Positions 33,679 through 43,157 are shown, counted from the stretch's first letter. The stretch is DNA of 64,000 nt from Emticicia sp051209875 (GCF_051209875.1 NZ_JBNTQY010000001.1:4650001-4714000), one strand, 5' to 3'. A program made the numbers and translations. Notes: generated by a model from the letters alone, not told the origin.

Positions 33679-34329
33679 ATGCAAGCTCCTCCACCATGGA
33701 CATTGAAAGGAAATGGGTATATTTTTATATATCATTTTCCAAAAGAATTTGTTGAGAAGTTTGGTTTTTTGGCTGAATATCAACGAGATAGCTTTAAGGG
33801 AGATTTTGTTGGAACAGTGATGTTGGTCGATTATGAAACTTCGGCGGTTGGGCCTTACCGAGAGTTATTGTTCGTACCTGGAAGGATGAATTTCAGCAAT
33901 AAAAAGCTTTTTTCGATTTCTAAAATATATGTTTCGAGTGATGATAGTGTATGGAATGGTAATAAAAATTGGGGTATTCCGAAAGAGTTAGCTGATTTCA
34001 AAATTACAAAACCAAACGAAAAGGAGTCAATTATTGAGGTAATAATTGAAGGAAAAAAATTTTTCAAGGTACATCTTCGTAATCACTCCTTTAGTTTTCC
34101 AATTACAACAAAATTTTTTCCACTAAAACTTGCACAAAAACAAAGCAAAGATTTGTTGATTACCAATTCTCCTGCTAAGGGCAAGGCTTCATTTGCCAAA
34201 ATAATAGATATCGAAGTTGATAGCACTTTCTTTCCTCCAATTTCACAACTCAAACCTTTGAGTATTTTAGCAGTAAAAGATTTTGAAATGACTTTCCCTG
34301 CACCTGTGGTTTTGAAGGATTATTTCTGA
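33679..34329 (+). CDS. Acetoacetate decarboxylase-fold protein
   Basis: 216 residues resembling the acetoacetate decarboxylase (ADC) superfamily: GPYRELLFVPGRMNF, YVSSDDSVWNGNKNWGIPKELADF, and TTKFFPLKLAQ. Lys102 in IPKEL aligns with the Schiff-base Lys of ADC, but the neighbouring Lys that lowers its pKa in true decarboxylases is Glu103 here. It may therefore catalyse another aldol or dehydration reaction, as some members do. The substrate is unknown. It ends at a strong terminator. Confidence 0.85.
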   Translation: MQAPPPWTLKGNGYIFIYHFPKEFVEKFGFLAEYQRDSFKGDFVGTVMLVDYETSAVGPYRELLFVPGRMNFSNKKLFSISKIYVSSDDSVWNGNKNWGIPKELADFKITKPNEKESIIEVIIEGKKFFKVHLRNHSFSFPITTKFFPLKLAQKQSKDLLITNSPAKGKASFAKIIDIEVDSTFFPPISQLKPLSILAVKDFEMTFPAPVVLKDYF

Positions 34330-34350
34330 AAATGAGGCTTTATTTTCAGA

Positions 34351-34392
34351 AAAATTAAACTCCTGAAAATATTCTTTCAGGAGTTTAATTTT
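34351..34392. terminator. Strong bidirectional terminator
   Basis: 18-base arms AAAATTAAACTCCTGAAA (34351-34368) and TTTCAGGAGTTTAATTTT (34375-34392) are exact complements around a 6-base loop, with a T run on one side and an A run on the other. It separates the convergent ADC-fold and DUF885 genes. Confidence 0.92.
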
Positions 34393-34395
34393 TTG

Positions 34396-36174
34396 TTACT
34401 GTTTTGCTGCCCAAGCATCCATTTTACGCTCTAAAACGCTCAAAGGCATATCGCCATCTTTCAAAAACTCATCGTGAAAAGCCGCTAAACTAAATTTCGA
34501 ACCCAGTTGTTTTTCGTATTTTGTACGTAACTCTCTGATTTTCAATGCACCAATTTTATAGGATAATGCTTGCCCAGGTATTGCCATATAACGCTCAATT
34601 TCGGCAGTTGCTCCTTGTTCGGAAATAGGCTCATTGTCCATCATATACTTGATTGCTTGCTCACGTGACCATCCTTTTGTATGAATTGCCACATCAACTA
34701 CTAATCGAATGGCACGATGGATTTCATCACCTAATGCACCAATATATTGATATGGGTCGGTGTAAAGCCCTAATTCTTTGCCCAAAGATTCACAATATAA
34801 AGCCCATCCTTCTGCATAAGCTGAAGTGCCACCAAATCGTTGGAATTTATATAAAGAAGTATTTTCTTGTTGCAAAGAAACCTGATAATGATGTCCAGGA
34901 ATAGCTTCGTGCAAAAACAAAGATTCCATTCCTGAAGTAAAATTGAATTTGGTAGCATCAGGAATTGGCACGTAGAAAATCCCAGGGCGACTGCCATCAG
35001 CCGAGCCAGCGTTGTATTCGGCACTGGCCGATGCTTCTCTAAACTTTTCAGTTTCCCGAATTTCAAACTTCGTTTTAGGCGTTTTTGAAAACATTGTCTT
35101 TAGATTTGGTTCAATTTTCGCCAAAATAGTTCCAAAAGCATCTAATACTTCTTTAGGAGTTTTATAAGGATAAAATTTCTTATCGGTTTTTAGATGGGTG
35201 AAAAATTCAGCTAAAGTTCCCTTGAAACCCACTTGCTCTTTCACTTTCTCCATTTCTCCTCTGATACGAGCCACTTCTGAAAGACCCGTTTCATAAATTT
35301 CATCGGGAGCTTTATCAGTGGTTGTCATTACTTTTGCTAAATAGGTATATAATTCTTTGCCTTCTGGCATCTCACCAATACCCGAACTTAGGCGAGCTTT
35401 GGGAAGATACTCAGTTTTGAGAAAATCACCCAATTTTTTATAAGTTGGTACTAATTCATCCATAATTGCTTTTTTATAAGCATCTGTCAAACGAGTTTTA
35501 TCGACATCACTAAAATCTTTTGGCAATTTATTGATTGGGCCATAAAAAAGACTTTTAGTTGGGTCGGCAACAACCAAATCATTCATTTGTGGAATCATTT
35601 TTACAACCAACGATTTGGGCAAAACTATTCCAGTAGCAATTCCTTTACGGAAATTTACTACGGCAGTATCGCTCCAAACTTTAAAAGCTGAAATACGTTT
35701 TAACCAATCTTCATAATCTTTCACTGTTTTGAAAGGCTGACTACCTTCACCACTTCCCAACTGCCCCATTGTAAGAGGCAAGCCATAAAATTGCTGAAAA
35801 GGTATATATTCAGTATGGAATTTAAGTCCTTCCAATTGAATTTCCATCTGACGCTTGAAAATATCATAAGCGATTTTATCTTCATCACTCAATGATTCTC
35901 GGTCAAACTTTGAAACTTTTTCAAGATAATCGGTATAAACTACTTTTGTCTTGGCAATAAATTCTTGTGAAATATCATTTGGTAATAAATCATTATAACG
36001 ATTATCACCTTGATTGGTAGCAGAGATAGGCGAAAGTTTGAGGCTTTCTTCATAGTAATCATCAAAAACTTTGGCTAAGTCTTTGTTTTGTGAAGTCGAA
36101 GCTGTTTGCTCGGCTTTTTTTGAAGTACAAGAAATGATAGTTAAGGCAATAAGCCCCAATAATAGTTTTTTCAT
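34396..36174 (-). CDS. DUF885 family putative metallopeptidase lipoprotein
   Basis: 592 residues, lipobox ISC (Cys16, LIALTIISCTSKK). The DUF885 domain covers nearly the whole protein. The zinc-like signature HEAIPGHHYQ, an HExxxxH-type variant, lies about residue 420, followed by AYAEGWALYCESLGKELG, typical of this family. Members are putative carboxy- or dipeptidases in the periplasm or outer-membrane surface; direct biochemistry is limited. It is the last of three genes on this strand (37456 to 34396) separated by short gaps of 37-39 bases, which suggests an operon of exported proteins. Confidence 0.9.
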   Translation of the reverse strand: MKKLLLGLIALTIISCTSKKAEQTASTSQNKDLAKVFDDYYEESLKLSPISATNQGDNRYNDLLPNDISQEFIAKTKVVYTDYLEKVSKFDRESLSDEDKIAYDIFKRQMEIQLEGLKFHTEYIPFQQFYGLPLTMGQLGSGEGSQPFKTVKDYEDWLKRISAFKVWSDTAVVNFRKGIATGIVLPKSLVVKMIPQMNDLVVADPTKSLFYGPINKLPKDFSDVDKTRLTDAYKKAIMDELVPTYKKLGDFLKTEYLPKARLSSGIGEMPEGKELYTYLAKVMTTTDKAPDEIYETGLSEVARIRGEMEKVKEQVGFKGTLAEFFTHLKTDKKFYPYKTPKEVLDAFGTILAKIEPNLKTMFSKTPKTKFEIRETEKFREASASAEYNAGSADGSRPGIFYVPIPDATKFNFTSGMESLFLHEAIPGHHYQVSLQQENTSLYKFQRFGGTSAYAEGWALYCESLGKELGLYTDPYQYIGALGDEIHRAIRLVVDVAIHTKGWSREQAIKYMMDNEPISEQGATAEIERYMAIPGQALSYKIGALKIRELRTKYEKQLGSKFSLAAFHDEFLKDGDMPLSVLERKMDAWAAKQ

Positions 36175-36211
36175 TGTTTGATAGGTTTGTTAATGGTTTT
36201 ACTTTATCAAC

Positions 36212-36667
36212 TTATTTTTTGCAGTTGTCTTTTCTGCGAGTATCCACAATACCGACAATTTTCCAACCTTTATCTGTTTTCATCATTGTAAACACATCTA
36301 CACCACAATGATTAAATTTATCATTGACATAAAACTCATAAGGTGTCCAAGCCATTGCCATTTCTCCATCAATTTTGATGTCATAACTGGTCAATCTTTC
36401 ATCTAAAAGTACACCTTCACGCTTTGTTCCAATTGATTTCAACCAATCGATAATCGCATCTTCTTGCAAACGAACTTCGCCTGTTTTGCTTTTACCAATT
36501 GATTTCAAAAAACAAGACGGGTGCAGGACTTGGCGTACCAATGTGGTATCGTTTTTACGCATACCATCAAATACCTGATTGATGCTTGCTTTGATTTGTT
36601 CCTCGTCGGTTTGGGCAAAAATTGGAAACGTAGAGAATAATAAAAGAATCATTAATAAATTTTTCAT
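36212..36667 (-). CDS. Secreted NTF2-like (SnoaL/DUF4440) protein
   Basis: 151 residues with a signal peptide (MKNLLMILLLFSTFPIFAQ). The NTF2-like fold is suggested by EEQIKASINQVFDGMRKND and by DVFTMMKTDKGWKIVGIVD near the C-terminus. The family binds small molecules or acts as polyketide-like isomerases; no catalytic assignment can be made here. It lies between the unknown protein gene (36707) and the DUF885 gene with short spacers. Confidence 0.82.
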   Translation of the reverse strand: MKNLLMILLLFSTFPIFAQTDEEQIKASINQVFDGMRKNDTTLVRQVLHPSCFLKSIGKSKTGEVRLQEDAIIDWLKSIGTKREGVLLDERLTSYDIKIDGEMAMAWTPYEFYVNDKFNHCGVDVFTMMKTDKGWKIVGIVDTRRKDNCKK

Positions 36668-36706
36668 TGATATTGAGTTTAGGTTAAATTACAAAACATT
36701 GACACC

Positions 36707-37456
36707 TTAATTTTGTTCAAATTTAGGAGCTTTGGTATCAAATTTCAAATAACTGCCTACTACCGAAGCAGCATTTCCAAATCCACATTCATACGCTTCA
36801 TCCAAATAAATAATGTTAGCTCCTCCTTCAAAGAAGCTGATTTTTAGTTTGCATTTACCAAATTCCTTATTCTCATAAATGGCTTCATTTCTGGCTAATT
36901 TCAAACTCGTTTTTGTAATAATTGCTTGATTATAACTCGGTGGGCCTTTTACTGCCTGCATTTCTACGATAATTTTATCTTTTCCAACTTGTTGAACATA
37001 CAAGTTTCCAGTACCTCCATCCTTTCCAAAACTATACGCATAAGAGCCAGTTACAGATTTTACTTCAGGTTTTTCAATCGCAACTACTGCTGTTTTTTTG
37101 ATACTAAATGGCATCTCTTTCCCAGTTGGATTTGACCATGAGCCTTTGATTTCGTCACCTTTTTTTTCGCCATAATAAATACCTGTAATATCAGCTTTTG
37201 CAGCAAATTCATGCAGCAAAAAATCATCTTTCTCAAGGCTACCTATTACTTTGATAGGTTGGCCTACCTTTGTATAAGTTAAAATACCATAGACCAAATT
37301 GTCCTCAAAGGTTAATGATAAATTAATTGGAATTTTGTTATTAATGTATCCATCAAAACTTTGTTGTGATACTTTAGATTGGGCAAAACTTAACTCTAAG
37401 CTCCCTATCCACAAAAAAGACCACAAAATAATAAGTATCAAGACATTTTTTTTCAT
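36707..37456 (-). CDS. Secreted beta-rich protein of unknown function
   Basis: 249 residues with a signal peptide (ending FAQ about residue 26). Not recognised; predicted strands dominate (SFDGYINNKIPINLSLTFED, VYGILTYTKVGQPIKVIGS). The KGSWSNPTGKEMPFSIKK region repeats a pattern seen in lipocalin-like or 'FHIPEP'-unrelated exported proteins, but I will not assign a family. First of three consecutive exported-protein genes on this strand. Confidence 0.68.
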   Translation of the reverse strand: MKKNVLILIILWSFLWIGSLELSFAQSKVSQQSFDGYINNKIPINLSLTFEDNLVYGILTYTKVGQPIKVIGSLEKDDFLLHEFAAKADITGIYYGEKKGDEIKGSWSNPTGKEMPFSIKKTAVVAIEKPEVKSVTGSYAYSFGKDGGTGNLYVQQVGKDKIIVEMQAVKGPPSYNQAIITKTSLKLARNEAIYENKEFGKCKLKISFFEGGANIIYLDEAYECGFGNAASVVGSYLKFDTKAPKFEQN

Positions 37457-37554
37457 AGCATTTTTTTGTTTAAACGATGCAAGATAAAGATTTTAGCTTT
37501 TCTTTGTAAAAAAAATTATTCTTCCATAACCAAACTTATCAACGCTAACAAAAA

Positions 37555-38163
37555 ATGAAAATTAAACAAAGTCTGCTCTTTCTTTTTGTCATGCTATTTT
37601 CGACAATAGTTTTTGCTCAAAAAGGCAAAAAACAAACGCTTTTTAATGGAAAAGACCTTTCAGGCTGGAAAATCTATGGTACTGAAAAATGGTATGTAGA
37701 AGATGGCTTATTGATTTGTGAAAGTGGTCCTGACAAAGAATACGGCTATCTTGGTACTGAAAAATCTTTTAAGAATTTTGAATTAACACTTGAATTCAAG
37801 CAAGAAGCCAATGGCAACAGTGGTGTATTTTTTCATTCTTCTATTGAAGGTACTAAAATTTCTGGATGGCAAGTAGAAGTTGCCCCGCCAGGACACTCAA
37901 CAGGTGGGGTTTATGAATCTTACAAAAGAGGTTGGTTGATAAAACCTGAGCCTGAAAAAGACAAAGCCTTGAAAATGGGCGAATGGAATAAAATGAGAAT
38001 TGTGGTAGAAAACAATGTCGTAACAAGCTACTTGAATGGTACACAAATGATTACTTTAGATGATAGTGCTATTGGCTCAGTAAATGGCATCATTGCTCTG
38101 CAAATTCACAGTGGCGGTGGAATTAAAGTAAAATGGCGTAAAATTAAAGTAAAAGAATTATAA
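37555..38163 (+). CDS. Secreted DUF1080 protein (3-keto-disaccharide hydrolase type)
   Basis: 202 residues with a signal peptide (ending FAQ). The DUF1080 domain (concanavalin-like fold) shows LFNGKDLSGWKIYGTEKWYVEDGLLICESG, then FKQEANGNSGVFFHSSIEG and LQIHSGGGIKVKWRKIKVKEL. DUF1080 proteins include hydrolases of 3-keto-glycosides formed by FAD sugar 3-dehydrogenases (family knowledge); this is consistent with the GMC pair at 11342-13627, but they are not adjacent. An MFS transporter gene follows 100 bases downstream across a palindromic spacer. Confidence 0.88.
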   Translation: MKIKQSLLFLFVMLFSTIVFAQKGKKQTLFNGKDLSGWKIYGTEKWYVEDGLLICESGPDKEYGYLGTEKSFKNFELTLEFKQEANGNSGVFFHSSIEGTKISGWQVEVAPPGHSTGGVYESYKRGWLIKPEPEKDKALKMGEWNKMRIVVENNVVTSYLNGTQMITLDDSAIGSVNGIIALQIHSGGGIKVKWRKIKVKEL

Positions 38164-38166
38164 TAC

Positions 38167-38237
38167 AGTCCACAGTCGATAGTCCACAGACGATAGCTAC
38201 TTTTCGGCATAATTCTGTGGACTATCGGCAGTGGACT
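38167..38237. repeat. AGTCCACAG-type inverted repeat
   Basis: Left arm 38167-38190 and right arm 38214-38237, each 24 bases, are complementary at about 22 positions; the loop is 23 bases. The left arm reads AGTCCACAGTCGATAGTCCA and four more bases, itself containing a tandem repeat of AGTCCACAG. It fills the spacer between the DUF1080 and MFS genes. A half copy lies at 398-426. Confidence 0.65.
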
Positions 38238-38263
38238 AAAAAACACCCTAAACCTAAAAATAT

Positions 38264-39523
38264 ATGACTCAAGAAAAAACTACTTTTCAGCACCTTTTTA
38301 GTTTACCTGTCATTGTAGCCGCATTAGGCTATTTTGTTGACATTTATGATCTTCAGCTCTTTGGAATCGTTCGGGTACAAAGTCTCGAAAGTCTTGGTTT
38401 GAATACCAAAGAAGCTGTTTCATCGGTAGGCACGACAATTATTAATTTCCAAATGATTGGTTTGCTTATTGGTGGTATCTTTTGGGGGATTTTGGGCGAT
38501 AAAAAAGGCCGACTTTCTGTCCTTTTTGGTTCGATTATTACCTACTCATTAGCAAATATTTGTTGTGGAATGATTCCGCATATTGAATTTATAGATAAAA
38601 TTGAAGCCTATAAATGGTTGCGTTTTATAGCCGGAATTGGTTTAGCAGGTGAATTAGGTGCGGGTATTACGCTTGTTTCTGAGATTTTGCCTAAACAATT
38701 AAGAGCAATCGGTACTTCGTTAGTAGCGGGTATTGGTTTATTAGGGGCTGTTGTTGCAACTTTTACAGTCAAACTTTCAGGCGATTGGACTATTGCCTAT
38801 TTCATCGGTGGAGGATTAGGCATTGCTCTTTTACTTCTTCGAGTAGGTGTCATCGAGTCTGGAATTTTCAAAGACATTGTTGGCAAAAAACACGTGGAAA
38901 GAGGTAATTTCTTTGCCTTTTTTACTGACTGGAATCGTTTTTCGATTTATATGAAGTGTATTGGAATTGGTTTGCCAACTTGGTTTTGTATAGGTATCTT
39001 GACTTATTTGAGCAATGAGTTTGGCGAAGCCTTAGGAATTGCTGAAAAAGTTGACCCAGGCTTGGCCATTATGTGGGCTTATATCGGTATTTCGATTGGT
39101 GATTTTGGTAGTGGATTTATTAGTCATTTATTTCATTCTCGTAAAAAAGCCATTGCAGCCATGATGGCATTTGCATTAATTGGTGTATTTGTATTTCTAT
39201 TTTCAGGGAGTGTCAAAAGTGCGAATATACTTTATGGTTTATGCTGCTGGTTAGGTCTTGGAACTGGATATTGGGCCATGTTCGTAACAGTAGGAGCAGA
39301 ACAATTTGGTACAAATCTAAGAGCCACCGCTGCAACTACAGTACCAAATATGGTACGTGGAACTGTGGTTTTGATGACAACCATGTACAAATTCTTCAAA
39401 CCTACACAAGGTGTAATTATAGCAGGAGCAATCGTGGGCCTTATCTGCTTTGCGATAGGTTTTTACTCGACCCTCACCATTCCAGAAACACATGGAAAGG
39501 ATTTAGACTTTTTGGAGGAGTAG
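38264..39523 (+). CDS. MFS transporter
   Basis: 419 residues, about 12 membrane helices. The first helix contains ALGYFVDIYDLQLFG with Asp residues as in proton-coupled metabolite:H+ symporters, and FWGILGDKKGRLSVLFGS is the conserved loop 2-3 motif. RFIAGIGLAGELGAGITLVSEILP is the loop 4 equivalent. Substrate not predictable from sequence; its neighbour DUF1080 suggests a sugar or sugar acid. It ends at a perfect terminator. Confidence 0.9.
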   Translation: MTQEKTTFQHLFSLPVIVAALGYFVDIYDLQLFGIVRVQSLESLGLNTKEAVSSVGTTIINFQMIGLLIGGIFWGILGDKKGRLSVLFGSIITYSLANICCGMIPHIEFIDKIEAYKWLRFIAGIGLAGELGAGITLVSEILPKQLRAIGTSLVAGIGLLGAVVATFTVKLSGDWTIAYFIGGGLGIALLLLRVGVIESGIFKDIVGKKHVERGNFFAFFTDWNRFSIYMKCIGIGLPTWFCIGILTYLSNEFGEALGIAEKVDPGLAIMWAYIGISIGDFGSGFISHLFHSRKKAIAAMMAFALIGVFVFLFSGSVKSANILYGLCCWLGLGTGYWAMFVTVGAEQFGTNLRATAATTVPNMVRGTVVLMTTMYKFFKPTQGVIIAGAIVGLICFAIGFYSTLTIPETHGKDLDFLEE

Positions 39524-39530
39524 ATTTTTT

Positions 39531-39572
39531 AAAATGATATATTGAAGCACTCGTGCTTCAATATATCATTTT
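39531..39572. terminator. Perfect 19-bp terminator with CTCG loop
   Basis: AAAATGATATATTGAAGCA (39531-39549) and TGCTTCAATATATCATTTT (39554-39572) are exact complements around the tetraloop CTCG. It is shared by the convergent MFS and M48 genes. The right arm contains the M48 stop codon (39566-39568). Confidence 0.92.
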
Positions 39573-40645
39573 TCAGTTTCTATCTTCTTCCAAATCTCTT
39601 CTAATTGTTCATTTCTCTGTCCTTTTCTACCTTTTGATTCTTCAGTAATATACGCGATTCGCTCTTTGGTCATTGGATGAGAATTTAGGTAGGCTGGCAT
39701 TTTATCAACACCGTATTTTTTCTCTTCTTCGTTCAATCGTTCCATCAGGTGTATCATTCCCTGTGGGTCGAGTTTATTAAGATACATGATCTCCAAACCT
39801 TCCAAATCAGCTTGTTTTTCCATATCTCTCGTAAAGCCTAATTGATAAATATTATTGGCCTGACTAACCAAAATATTGCCGATGGTATTCATATCTCCAA
39901 TAATAACAGAAATCACTAAAGAACCTGTCAAGTTCCGAGCTAAGCCTTTCAATGAATGGCGTTCTTTTACATGCGTAACTTCGTGTGAAAGTAAGGCTAC
40001 TAATTCTTCTGGCGTTTTAATTTTCTTTAAAATAGCATCAAAAACCACTACATTTCCTCCAGGCAAAGCAAAAGCGTTGACTTGCTCCGATTTCACGACT
40101 GTAAATGTCAATGGATATTCAGTCTCAAAATCTATTTTCTTGGCAAAATCATTTAGCAATTTTGTTTTTCCTTTATCAACTTCCATATCTCCCACAAAAC
40201 TGTCATAAAACTGTTTACCTAAATCTATTTCTGTTTCAATTGGAATTTTATCTGCCACATATTCAGCCACTTTGGGTAAAACCAAAAAATAAAAGCTTGC
40301 TGTAATAGCCATAAAAATAGCTAATCCAATCAATACACCTCTAAATCCTGAATTGGCCAACTCATTAGAAAATGCCCAAAAACCTTCTCTTCGTTTTGGC
40401 AAATAGTTTTCTAAGGCATGAAAAAGTGAAGAATCCAGTGGAAATTCAAGATATTGGTGCGGAAACTCACCGTATTTGAGCATGGTTTTTCCCTTACCTG
40501 TAAAAGAACTATAATCAATTTGTGAAATTGCCCAAACCACTTGCCCATTTCCGTAATTAATAGTCAATGCGTTTCCCGAAATGATTATTTGAGCATCATA
40601 AGGTTGGCTGGTTTTACCGTCATAATATATTGCCGAGTGTTCCAT
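39566..40645 (-). CDS. M48 family metallopeptidase, membrane-anchored
   Basis: 359 residues. An N-terminal cytosolic or surface domain (about 1-105) rich in beta strands precedes a membrane helix (about 108-128, FRGVLIGLAIFMAITASFYF). The protease domain shows the zinc motif LLSHEVTHVKERH near residue 220, then a later Glu in EKQADLEGLEIM and the typical NSHPMTKERI. It is likely a periplasmic-facing zinc protease of the YcaL/LoiP type acting in envelope quality control. It follows the DUF898 gene on the same strand, a pairing I recall from other genomes. The spacer is a word repeat. Confidence 0.92.
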   Translation of the reverse strand: MEHSAIYYDGKTSQPYDAQIIISGNALTINYGNGQVVWAISQIDYSSFTGKGKTMLKYGEFPHQYLEFPLDSSLFHALENYLPKRREGFWAFSNELANSGFRGVLIGLAIFMAITASFYFLVLPKVAEYVADKIPIETEIDLGKQFYDSFVGDMEVDKGKTKLLNDFAKKIDFETEYPLTFTVVKSEQVNAFALPGGNVVVFDAILKKIKTPEELVALLSHEVTHVKERHSLKGLARNLTGSLVISVIIGDMNTIGNILVSQANNIYQLGFTRDMEKQADLEGLEIMYLNKLDPQGMIHLMERLNEEEKKYGVDKMPAYLNSHPMTKERIAYITEESKGRKGQRNEQLEEIWKKIETEK

Positions 40646-40650
40646 TTTTA

Positions 40651-40765
40651 TTTGCTTTTAGCTTTTGGCGTTTAGTCGCTTCGGCTGTCCGATATTAGCT
40701 TTCAAAATTATCTTTATTTTTATAAATTTTAACTAACAGCCAAGAGCTAATCGCTAACAGCCTTG
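40651..40765. repeat. TTAGCTTTTGGC-word inverted repeat
   Basis: Left arm about 40651-40705 reiterates TTAGCTTTTGGCGTTTAG; right arm about 40731-40765 carries CTAACAGCCAAGAGCTAATC and CTAACAGCC, whose complement reads TTAGCTCTTGGCTGTTAG. The loop is AT-rich. It fills the spacer between DUF898 and M48 genes, starting just before the M48 ATG. Confidence 0.65.
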
Positions 40766-40770
40766 AAAAT

Positions 40771-42045
40771 TTACGCCAAATCAATATCCAACCAATCGCC
40801 TACGTCTTCACCAGTAGCATCTCTGTAATCACTTTCAGTTTGTGTAAGAATATCAGGATCGAATGTTCCATCAATTTCCAAGCGTGGCATAATAAAATGT
40901 AAGTTTCTCACCTCTACATAAGGAGTGGCTATGCCAAGTGTAAAAATCAATAAAAACATATTTCCTACGCTTAATCTGAACAGGTCACCAAAAGTCATAT
41001 TGAGTTTTACGCCATGCCATTTTTCATTCTGCCAAGCAAAAGTATGGTCGGCATAAAACTGGAAAATTTCTCGCTGACGCATCAAAGCGATAGTTCCCAT
41101 AATAGCAATGATTAATAAATAGAGAATAATCACTCCAACAATGATACCCGCTGAAAACTCTCTAAAACCACCTTTCATATCAACACTAAAAATAGTGCCT
41201 AAACCAAAACCAATTCCTGCCAAAACTAATATTATAAAGAAACAAACCAAATACCCTATAAAGAAAAACGCCATGTATTTGAGTTTAATTAGAAACAAAT
41301 CAAGCCCTTTTCCTGTAAAATCAAATTCTACATCGCCAAATCTGATGCGTTGAGTAACGTATTTTCTTAAATCAACTTGCACCCATGACCAATAAATACT
41401 AAACGTAACAACAGAAAGCAAAATGCCAATGAAAAATTTGGCAAACAATTCACCCAATTCACCACGATAACCGAAGAAAATCCCTCGCCAAGAAGTTCTT
41501 GAAAGACGATACTTTACTGTTCCATGAATCGCCAATGGATAAACCAAAATCAAACCTCCATATAAAATCAGAAAACCTAAAATAGCTTTTTGCTCGGCAT
41601 TTGCCCAATAAAATCCACCGTAAATGACAGCGACAATAAAAAGCATTTTTAGGTAACCAATAAACATTTCTTTCCCCGAACCATGAAATTTGAACCGACT
41701 TCCTGCAAATTCAGTCTGCTCATAGAGATAATCCAATTTGGCCGCTTTTGCCCAAGGATAATAAAAATTGAATGTGACAACTTGTAAAAGAGCATTAATC
41801 AGTCGAATAACAAAATACTTCGAACCTTCGCCATGAAAAGACGGAATCCAAGGTTTGATGGGAAGTTTGGCTACAACTGACACAGGCTCAGTTGGTTGGT
41901 TTGGTGGAATGGAAGTGCTTTCTTCCATCAAATTATCAGCAGTAATTATTTCATCTGATGGTTCAATGTTTTCAATCGGTTGTGAAGATTCTTCTCCTAA
42001 ATTTGGGTTCAATGGTTTTTCTTCTTCTGGTAGATTTTCGGGCAT
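40771..42045 (-). CDS. DUF898 (YjgN-like) integral membrane protein
   Basis: 424 residues. The N-terminal 60-80 residues are acidic and Pro/Ser-rich (disordered). The body holds about nine hydrophobic segments, with FKFHGSGKEMFIGYLK, YRLSRTSWRGIFFGYRGE and the YFDFTGKGLDLF/RFGDVEFDFTGKG-type repeats typical of YjgN. Function unknown; often next to M48 proteases, as here. kdsD is upstream on the same strand. Confidence 0.88.
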   Translation of the reverse strand: MPENLPEEEKPLNPNLGEESSQPIENIEPSDEIITADNLMEESTSIPPNQPTEPVSVVAKLPIKPWIPSFHGEGSKYFVIRLINALLQVVTFNFYYPWAKAAKLDYLYEQTEFAGSRFKFHGSGKEMFIGYLKMLFIVAVIYGGFYWANAEQKAILGFLILYGGLILVYPLAIHGTVKYRLSRTSWRGIFFGYRGELGELFAKFFIGILLSVVTFSIYWSWVQVDLRKYVTQRIRFGDVEFDFTGKGLDLFLIKLKYMAFFFIGYLVCFFIILVLAGIGFGLGTIFSVDMKGGFREFSAGIIVGVIILYLLIIAIMGTIALMRQREIFQFYADHTFAWQNEKWHGVKLNMTFGDLFRLSVGNMFLLIFTLGIATPYVEVRNLHFIMPRLEIDGTFDPDILTQTESDYRDATGEDVGDWLDIDLA

Positions 42046-42057
42046 AGTTGTTACAAT

Positions 42058-42183
42058 GATAGAATTAATGAATGAGTGAATGATAGAATTTGAATAATAA
42101 TAATTTATTTCTACAATAGGTGATGAAAATTATATTTTAGACGATTGAATTGATTCACTCATTCGAACATTCTCTCATTGATT
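42058..42183. repeat. GAATGAGTGAATG-word inverted repeat
   Basis: Left arm about 42058-42098 and right arm about 42145-42183. AATGAGTGAAT at 42071-42081 is exactly complementary to ATTCACTCATT at 42153-42163. Variations of the word repeat two or three times in each arm. It fills the spacer between kdsD and the DUF898 gene, ending at the kdsD stop codon. Confidence 0.7.
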
Positions 42184-43157
42184 TAAACCAGCCCTTCTCT
42201 CAATAAATCGTGCATGTGGATAAATCCCTCAACTTTATTATTATCAATTACCACCAACTGAGTAATGCTTTTTCCTTGCATTAGTGCCAGTGCATTGGCT
42301 GCATATTCATCAGCTTCAATAGCTTTTGGCGATGAGTTCATAATATCTTTCGCTTGCAAAATAGAAAAATCTTGTTGTTTATTCAACATTCTTCTTAAAT
42401 CTCCATCGGTAATAATACCTAAAAGCTCATTTTCATCATTCACTACGGCGGTAGCTCCAAGACGCTTGGACGTCATCTCTAAGATAACCGTCTGAATATC
42501 AGCATCTTTAGCTACTCTTGGCACCGCATTTTGTGGAAAAATATCTCTTACCTTTAAATACAATTTTTTACCCAAACTTCCACCAGGGTGGTATTGTGCA
42601 AAATCTTGACTTGTAAAATCTCGCCCTTCGAGCAAGCACATGGCCAAGGCATCGCCCAGAGCCAGAGCAGCTGTAGTTGAGGTTGTAGGGGCAAGATTTA
42701 GTGGACAAGCCTCTTGTTCTACGTGAGCATTCAATACAAAATCAGCATTTTTGGCGAGATACGAATGTATATTACTCACCATCGCTATCAAACGATTTCC
42801 GTATCGTTTCAAGAGTGGCACTAATATTTTAATTTCAGGTGTATCACCACTTTTAGAAATGCACAATATAATATCATCCTTCTGAATCATCCCCAGATCA
42901 CCATGAATCGCATCAGCGGCGTGCATAAAAATGGCAGGAGTGCCAGTAGAATTTAAAGTAGCAACAATTTTTTGTGCGATAATCGCACTTTTGCCAATTC
43001 CTGTTACAACGAGCCTACCTTCACAAACCAGAATCGCATCAACGCAGGCCTCAAATTGCTCATCAATATAATTTTTCAAAGAAAGAATTGCCTCTGCCTC
43101 ATCTTGTAAGACTTTTTTAGCAACGCTTTGTATTTTTTTTTCTAACTTCGTATTCAC
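42183..43157 (-). CDS. kdsD: D-arabinose 5-phosphate isomerase
   Basis: Converts ribulose 5-phosphate to arabinose 5-phosphate, the first step of Kdo synthesis. 324 residues: a SIS domain (about 35-170; LVVTGIGKSAIIAQKIVATL, HAADAIHGDLGMI, CISKSGDTPEIKILVPLLKR) followed by two CBS domains (about 200-320). Residue pattern and length match KpsF/GutQ/KdsD. With rfaE2 it supports an LPS with Kdo and heptose. A good promoter lies just upstream (43180-43211). The spacer to recQ is divergent. Confidence 0.95.
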   Translation of the reverse strand: MNTKLEKKIQSVAKKVLQDEAEAILSLKNYIDEQFEACVDAILVCEGRLVVTGIGKSAIIAQKIVATLNSTGTPAIFMHAADAIHGDLGMIQKDDIILCISKSGDTPEIKILVPLLKRYGNRLIAMVSNIHSYLAKNADFVLNAHVEQEACPLNLAPTTSTTAALALGDALAMCLLEGRDFTSQDFAQYHPGGSLGKKLYLKVRDIFPQNAVPRVAKDADIQTVILEMTSKRLGATAVVNDENELLGIITDGDLRRMLNKQQDFSILQAKDIMNSSPKAIEADEYAANALALMQGKSITQLVVIDNNKVEGFIHMHDLLREGLV

